Shown here piece after piece: positions 60,732 to 64,000 of a stretch of DNA of 64,000 nucleotides. The DNA is taken from positions 62,001-126,000 of the forward strand of contig CAYZCE010000001.1 of NCBI GenBank assembly GCA_964476835.1, in the 5' to 3' direction. Each line of letters begins with the position of its first letter. Within the stretch, counting starts at the first letter, position 1. The DNA comes from PALSA-926 sp964476835. GTDB lineage: Bacteria > Pseudomonadota > Alphaproteobacteria > Micavibrionales > UBA2020. The position numbers and the translations under genes were made by a program. The notes under the pieces are model-generated. The model had not been told where the DNA came from. It was given only the letters and a program-made list of their open reading frames with translations, and did no database searches.

Positions 60732-62012
60732 TCAGATCCCGAGCTTTTCCCGCATCCCGTAGTACCATGCCCCGAGCGCCGTCAGCGGCACGCGGAACAT
60801 CCGTCCGCCGGGGAAGGGGAAGTTGCGCATCGACGCGAAGACGTCAAAGCCTGCCGACTGCCCGTTGATCGCGCCCGCGACCAGCTTGCCCAGCAGGTGG
60901 CACGGCGTGACGCCATGGCCGCTGTCGCCCTGGATGAAGTAGACGTTGTCGTGCAGGCGGCCGACGTGCGGCATGCGCGTCAGCGTCAGCGCGAAATTGC
61001 CGCTCCAGGCGAAATCGACTTTTTTGCCCTGCAGCACGGGGAAGGTCTTGAGCACATGCGGCCACAGCAGGCTTTCGATGTTGCCCGGGGTATGGCCGCT
61101 ATACATCACGCCGCCGCCGAACAGCAGGCGGTGGTCGGCGGTGATGCGGTAGTAGTCGAGCAGGAAGTTGCAGTCCTCGACCGAATAGCCGGCCGGCATG
61201 AGCTGCTGCGCGAGTTCCGCGCCGAGCGGCTCGGTCGCGATGATCTGGCTGCTGACCGACATGATGCGGCCGGAAATTTCCGGCACGGCATCGCCGAGGT
61301 AGGCGTTGCCGCAGACGACGATGGTGTCGGCGGTGACGCGGCCGTGGGGCGTGACGGCGACAGGCTTCGCGCCGTGCTCGATGCGCAGGACGCGGGTTTG
61401 TTCGTGGATGACGCCGCCGAGGCTCTCCAGCGCGCGCGCTTCGCCAAGGGCGAGGTTGAGCGGATGGATATGCCCGCCGCGATGATCCAGCAGACCGCCG
61501 CAATAAAGGCCGGTCGCCGTGACTTCGGGGATGCGGGCTGCATCCAGCATCTCGATGTCCTTGTTGCCGGCCATCGTCCAGACGTCGCGGCGGCGGTCGA
61601 GGTCCTTCATCTGCGCGGGCGTGAAGGCGGCGAAGAAGCTGCCGGGCTTGTGGTCGCAGGCGATGGCGTATTTCTGTATGCGCTGGCGGATGATGTCGCC
61701 GCCCTCGAAGCTCATGTTCAGCAGCGCGCGCGCCGTGTCCTCGCCGTAGCGGGCGCGGATCGTGTCGTAGTCGCGGCTGTAGCCGTTGATGATCTGCCCG
61801 CCGTTGCGGCCCGAGGCGCCGAAGCCGACCTTGACGGCCTCGAGCATCACGACTTTTTTTCCGCTTTCAGCCAGGTGCAGCGCGGTCGATAGGCCCGAAT
61901 AGCCCGCGCCGATCACGCAGACGTCGCACGTCACGTCGCCCGCAAGGGCAGGGCGCGACGGCGCAGGCGTCGCGGTGGCGGCGTAATAGGTGCGTTCGTA
62001 GCCTTGCTGCAT
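60732..62012 (-). CDS. puuB: FAD-dependent oxidoreductase, gamma-glutamylputrescine oxidase-like
   Basis: A 426-residue DadA/PuuB-family flavoprotein. It has the Rossmann motif DVCVIGAGYSGLSTALHLAE, the substrate-loop GFGASGRNGGQIINGYSR, and a C-terminal GDSGHGVTPCHLLG. It probably oxidises gamma-glutamyl-putrescine (or a related amine) to an aldehyde, with H2O2 release. It starts two bases after the stop of the PuuA-like synthetase, giving a puuA-puuB unit. A longer frame upstream is a shadow. Confidence 0.87.
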   Translation of the reverse strand: MQQGYERTYYAATATPAPSRPALAGDVTCDVCVIGAGYSGLSTALHLAESGKKVVMLEAVKVGFGASGRNGGQIINGYSRDYDTIRARYGEDTARALLNMSFEGGDIIRQRIQKYAIACDHKPGSFFAAFTPAQMKDLDRRRDVWTMAGNKDIEMLDAARIPEVTATGLYCGGLLDHRGGHIHPLNLALGEARALESLGGVIHEQTRVLRIEHGAKPVAVTPHGRVTADTIVVCGNAYLGDAVPEISGRIMSVSSQIIATEPLGAELAQQLMPAGYSVEDCNFLLDYYRITADHRLLFGGGVMYSGHTPGNIESLLWPHVLKTFPVLQGKKVDFAWSGNFALTLTRMPHVGRLHDNVYFIQGDSGHGVTPCHLLGKLVAGAINGQSAGFDVFASMRNFPFPGGRMFRVPLTALGAWYYGMREKLGI

Positions 62013-62013
62013 G

Positions 62014-63321
62014 TCAGGTATCCCGGAGGTAGGCATTGTGCTCGGCACTGGAGATTTCGGCTTCGATCCCGTCTTTCTCCTGCGCCTTGCACGCGAGATA
62101 AAGTTTCTGCCAGTTGCGGCCGAAGTATTTGGCGATGAATTTGGATGTGCTGAAAGCTTCCAGCGCCGTTGCCCATGACGAAGGTAGGGAGTTCGCCTTC
62201 GCCGCATAGGCGTTGCCGCGGATCGGCGAATCCGGGCTCTTCTTGGTCGCGATGCCGTCGAGCGCGGCGGCCAGAATGCCGGCGATGACGAGGTAAGGGT
62301 TGGCGTCGGCGCCGGGTACGCGGAACTCGATGCGCGTCGCCGCAAGGCCGCTCGCCGGGATGCGGACCGAGGCGGAGCGGTTGTCGTAGCCCCAGGTGAT
62401 CGTGGTCGGCGCGTGGCTGCCGGGGCGCAGGCGGCGGTAGGAATTGGCGTTGGGCGCCATGATAGCCATGCAGTCGGTCATGTGCGTAAGCAGGCCGGCG
62501 ACGGCATGCTTCAGCGCGGGCGCCCCCTGCGCGGTCTTGCCCGTGAAGATGTTCTTGCCCTTTTTATCGAGGATGCTGAAGTGCACGTGCATCCCGTTGC
62601 CGGAGAATTGCGCGTAGGGCTTGGCCATGAAGGTTGCGGCCATGCCGTGCTTCGTCGCCACGCCCTTGACCGCGCGCTTGAGCAGCACGGCGCAATCGGC
62701 GGCGCGCAAGGCATCAGCGAGGTGATTGAGGTTGATCTCGAACTGCGCCGGGCCGTTCTCGGAGATGGTGGTGTCGGCGGGGATTCCCTGCACGCGGCAT
62801 GCTTCCGCAATATCGGACAGCACGCCACGGAAGTCGTCGCTCTCGCCGATGCCGAGGATCTGCGGGCCGGTGACGCGCTTGCCCGAGGCGGGTGACAGCG
62901 GCGGTTGCGGACGGCCTTGTTCGTCGGGCTTCCGGTCGATCAGGTAGAATTCCAGCTCCGCCGCGACGACAGGGGTCAGGCCGCGCTTTTTATACTGCGC
63001 CAGCACCTGCGCGAGCACATGGCGCGGGTCGGCATGAAAGCCGGACATGGAGAGCAGCACCTGCGCAGTCGGCTTGTCGTGCCACGGCGCAGGCACAAAG
63101 GTGCCTTCGACTGGTGTCGCCAGCCCGTCGCCGTCGCCGGTTTCAGTGACCAGCCCTGCGGCCAGAACGTCGTTGCCCCAAGGGTCGACGGCGAAGACGG
63201 ATTTGGGCAGGCGCAGGCCTTCCTTGAAGATCTTGTCGGCCTGTGTGACGGGAATCCATTTGCCGCGCAAGCTGCCGTTGACGTCAACGACGAAAGCTTC
63301 AAGCATGTCGAAGTTGTCCAT
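62014..63321 (-). CDS. puuA: Glutamine synthetase family protein, gamma-glutamylputrescine synthetase-like (second copy)
   Basis: A 435-residue homologue of glutamine synthetase. It shows VVAAELEFYLIDRKP with the Glu ligands, SENGPAQFEINLNH, the metal/ATP region FSGNGMHVHFSILDKKG, and RRLRPGSHAPTTITWGYDNR. ATG 63321 overlaps the stop of the deacetylase gene (TGATG). It differs clearly from the copy at 7571-8998, so the two may have different amine substrates. The neighbouring PuuB-like oxidase supports polyamine use here. Confidence 0.87.
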   Translation of the reverse strand: MDNFDMLEAFVVDVNGSLRGKWIPVTQADKIFKEGLRLPKSVFAVDPWGNDVLAAGLVTETGDGDGLATPVEGTFVPAPWHDKPTAQVLLSMSGFHADPRHVLAQVLAQYKKRGLTPVVAAELEFYLIDRKPDEQGRPQPPLSPASGKRVTGPQILGIGESDDFRGVLSDIAEACRVQGIPADTTISENGPAQFEINLNHLADALRAADCAVLLKRAVKGVATKHGMAATFMAKPYAQFSGNGMHVHFSILDKKGKNIFTGKTAQGAPALKHAVAGLLTHMTDCMAIMAPNANSYRRLRPGSHAPTTITWGYDNRSASVRIPASGLAATRIEFRVPGADANPYLVIAGILAAALDGIATKKSPDSPIRGNAYAAKANSLPSSWATALEAFSTSKFIAKYFGRNWQKLYLACKAQEKDGIEAEISSAEHNAYLRDT

Positions 63322-64000
63322 CACGCGGCCTTCAGCTGGTCGAGCAGGCGGTCGAGGAAGTGCTCGCACTTGGTCATCTGCTCGACGGCGATAAATTCGT
63401 TGGGCTTGTGCGCCTGGTTAATGCTGCCGGGACCGCAGACGACGGTGGGCACGCCGCTGTTTTGGAAGATGCCGGCCTCGGTCGCGAAGCTCACTTTCTC
63501 CGTCACGTTGGCGCCCGAGAGCGACAGCACGTTGGCGACCGCCGGGTGGTCGTTGGGAATGTCGAACGACGGCACGTCCGACAGCGGCTTGAATTCAAAA
63601 CCGGTGGAGGGATCGACGTCCTTCATGCGCGGCTCCAGCGTCTTGAAGGCGTATTGGCGGATTTCCTCGATCAGCGCCTGCGGGTCGACCTCGGGGATGT
63701 TGCGGATCTCGAAGGCGAATTCGCAGATGTTTGGCACGATGTTGAGCGCGGTGCCGCCCTTGACGACGCCGGTATGGACGGTCGTGAACGGCGGGTCGAA
63801 TTGCTTGTTGAACGGGCCTTCGTGCGCCATGCGGCGGGCGACGGACTTGATGTAGGCGATCAGCTCCGCCGCGTTCTCCACCGCGTTGACGGCGTAGGGC
63901 GCGAGCGACGAATGCGCTTCCTTGCCGTGCACCGCGCAGTTGAGCGAGCAGATGCCCTTGTGCCCGGTGATCGACTTCATGCTGGTCGGCTCGCCGACGA
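63321..64000 (-). CDS. argE: Acetylornithine deacetylase / M20 peptidase, truncated by the window end
   Basis: The C-terminal 226 residues are present; the N-terminus, with most metal ligands, is beyond base 64000. Visible are VGEPTSMKSITGHKGI (an ArgE-type substrate and metal region), the dimerisation motif VHGKEAHSSLAPYAVNA, and FATEAGIFQNSGVPTVVCGPG with the C-terminal GSINQAHKPNEFI. ArgE-type proteins deacetylate N-acetylornithine, and in polyamine clusters related enzymes can act on other acyl amino acids. It is coupled to the synthetase gene. Confidence 0.85.
   Translation of the reverse strand, partial: VGEPTSMKSITGHKGICSLNCAVHGKEAHSSLAPYAVNAVENAAELIAYIKSVARRMAHEGPFNKQFDPPFTTVHTGVVKGGTALNIVPNICEFAFEIRNIPEVDPQALIEEIRQYAFKTLEPRMKDVDPSTGFEFKPLSDVPSFDIPNDHPAVANVLSLSGANVTEKVSFATEAGIFQNSGVPTVVCGPGSINQAHKPNEFIAVEQMTKCEHFLDRLLDQLKAA

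Overview
The window is 64 kb of GC-rich, densely packed chromosome, almost certainly from an alphaproteobacterium. The best evidence is the block rlpA-dacC-tmk-holB-metG-tatD-MBL hydrolase followed by rplY (long, Ctc-type)-pth-ychF, an order typical of that class. An IHF-beta gene, a UbiH-type hydroxylase and a HIG1-type small membrane protein agree with this. I cannot fix the order or genus from sequence alone. A 100-N spacer inside holB shows that this is a draft or metagenome-derived scaffold.

Layout. 0-9 kb: acyl-CoA and aldehyde metabolism, namely a LiuC-like hydratase, a biotin-dependent carboxylase alpha subunit (LiuD/PccA type), an aldehyde dehydrogenase, an Fe-type alcohol dehydrogenase, HMG-CoA lyase and a PuuA-like glutamine synthetase homologue. 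9-11.6 kb: a lipoprotein and two tandem GNAT-like paralogues with nearly identical promoter blocks. 11.6-14.1 kb: amidase plus M20 amidohydrolase. 14.1-26 kb: the conserved cell-wall, DNA-replication and translation block. 26-32.2 kb: the methylcitrate cycle (prpD, prpB, prpC) with a YjfB-like mini-gene, a Nudix-box protein and a deoxyinosine glycosylase. 32.2-33.7 kb: three small accessory genes with strong AT-rich promoters. 33.7-43 kb: ilvE, an OmpR/EnvZ-type two-component pair, a PfkB kinase, a YejA-like binding protein, a GT9 glycosyltransferase, a HicA-like protein, a HIG1-like protein and an esterase. 43-50.3 kb: tRNA-Arg(ACG), an OafA-type acyltransferase, a probable outer-membrane barrel, peptidase E, rocD, a frameshifted GH24 lysozyme behind a structured leader, and alanine dehydrogenase coupled to a Cys-rich mini-protein. 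50.3-58.3 kb: a TPP enzyme, a 1034-residue AMIN/TPR-like exported protein, ihfB and ubiH. 58.4-60.7 kb: a 755-residue protein that looks like a TRAFs-binding/TPR-like domain joined to a transglutaminase-like domain. 60.7-64 kb: a PuuB-like oxidase, a second PuuA-like synthetase and an ArgE-like deacetylase.

How the genes work together. The core theme is amino-acid, polyamine and short-chain acyl-CoA catabolism: the leucine tail, propionate through methylcitrate, putrescine through gamma-glutamyl intermediates, ornithine through RocD, and alanine through Ald. This surrounds a housekeeping block. Genes are often coupled through one- or four-base stop/start overlaps.

The strongest candidates for something undescribed are the TRAFs-binding/transglutaminase-like protein (58464-60731), the paralogue pair with shared promoter architecture (9701-11507), the lysozyme leader with its terminator (48745-48829), and the Cys-rich peptide coupled to alanine dehydrogenase (50091-50270). 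I saw no CRISPR array, insertion sequence, integrase or rRNA. No stretch longer than 300 bases lacks a gene.
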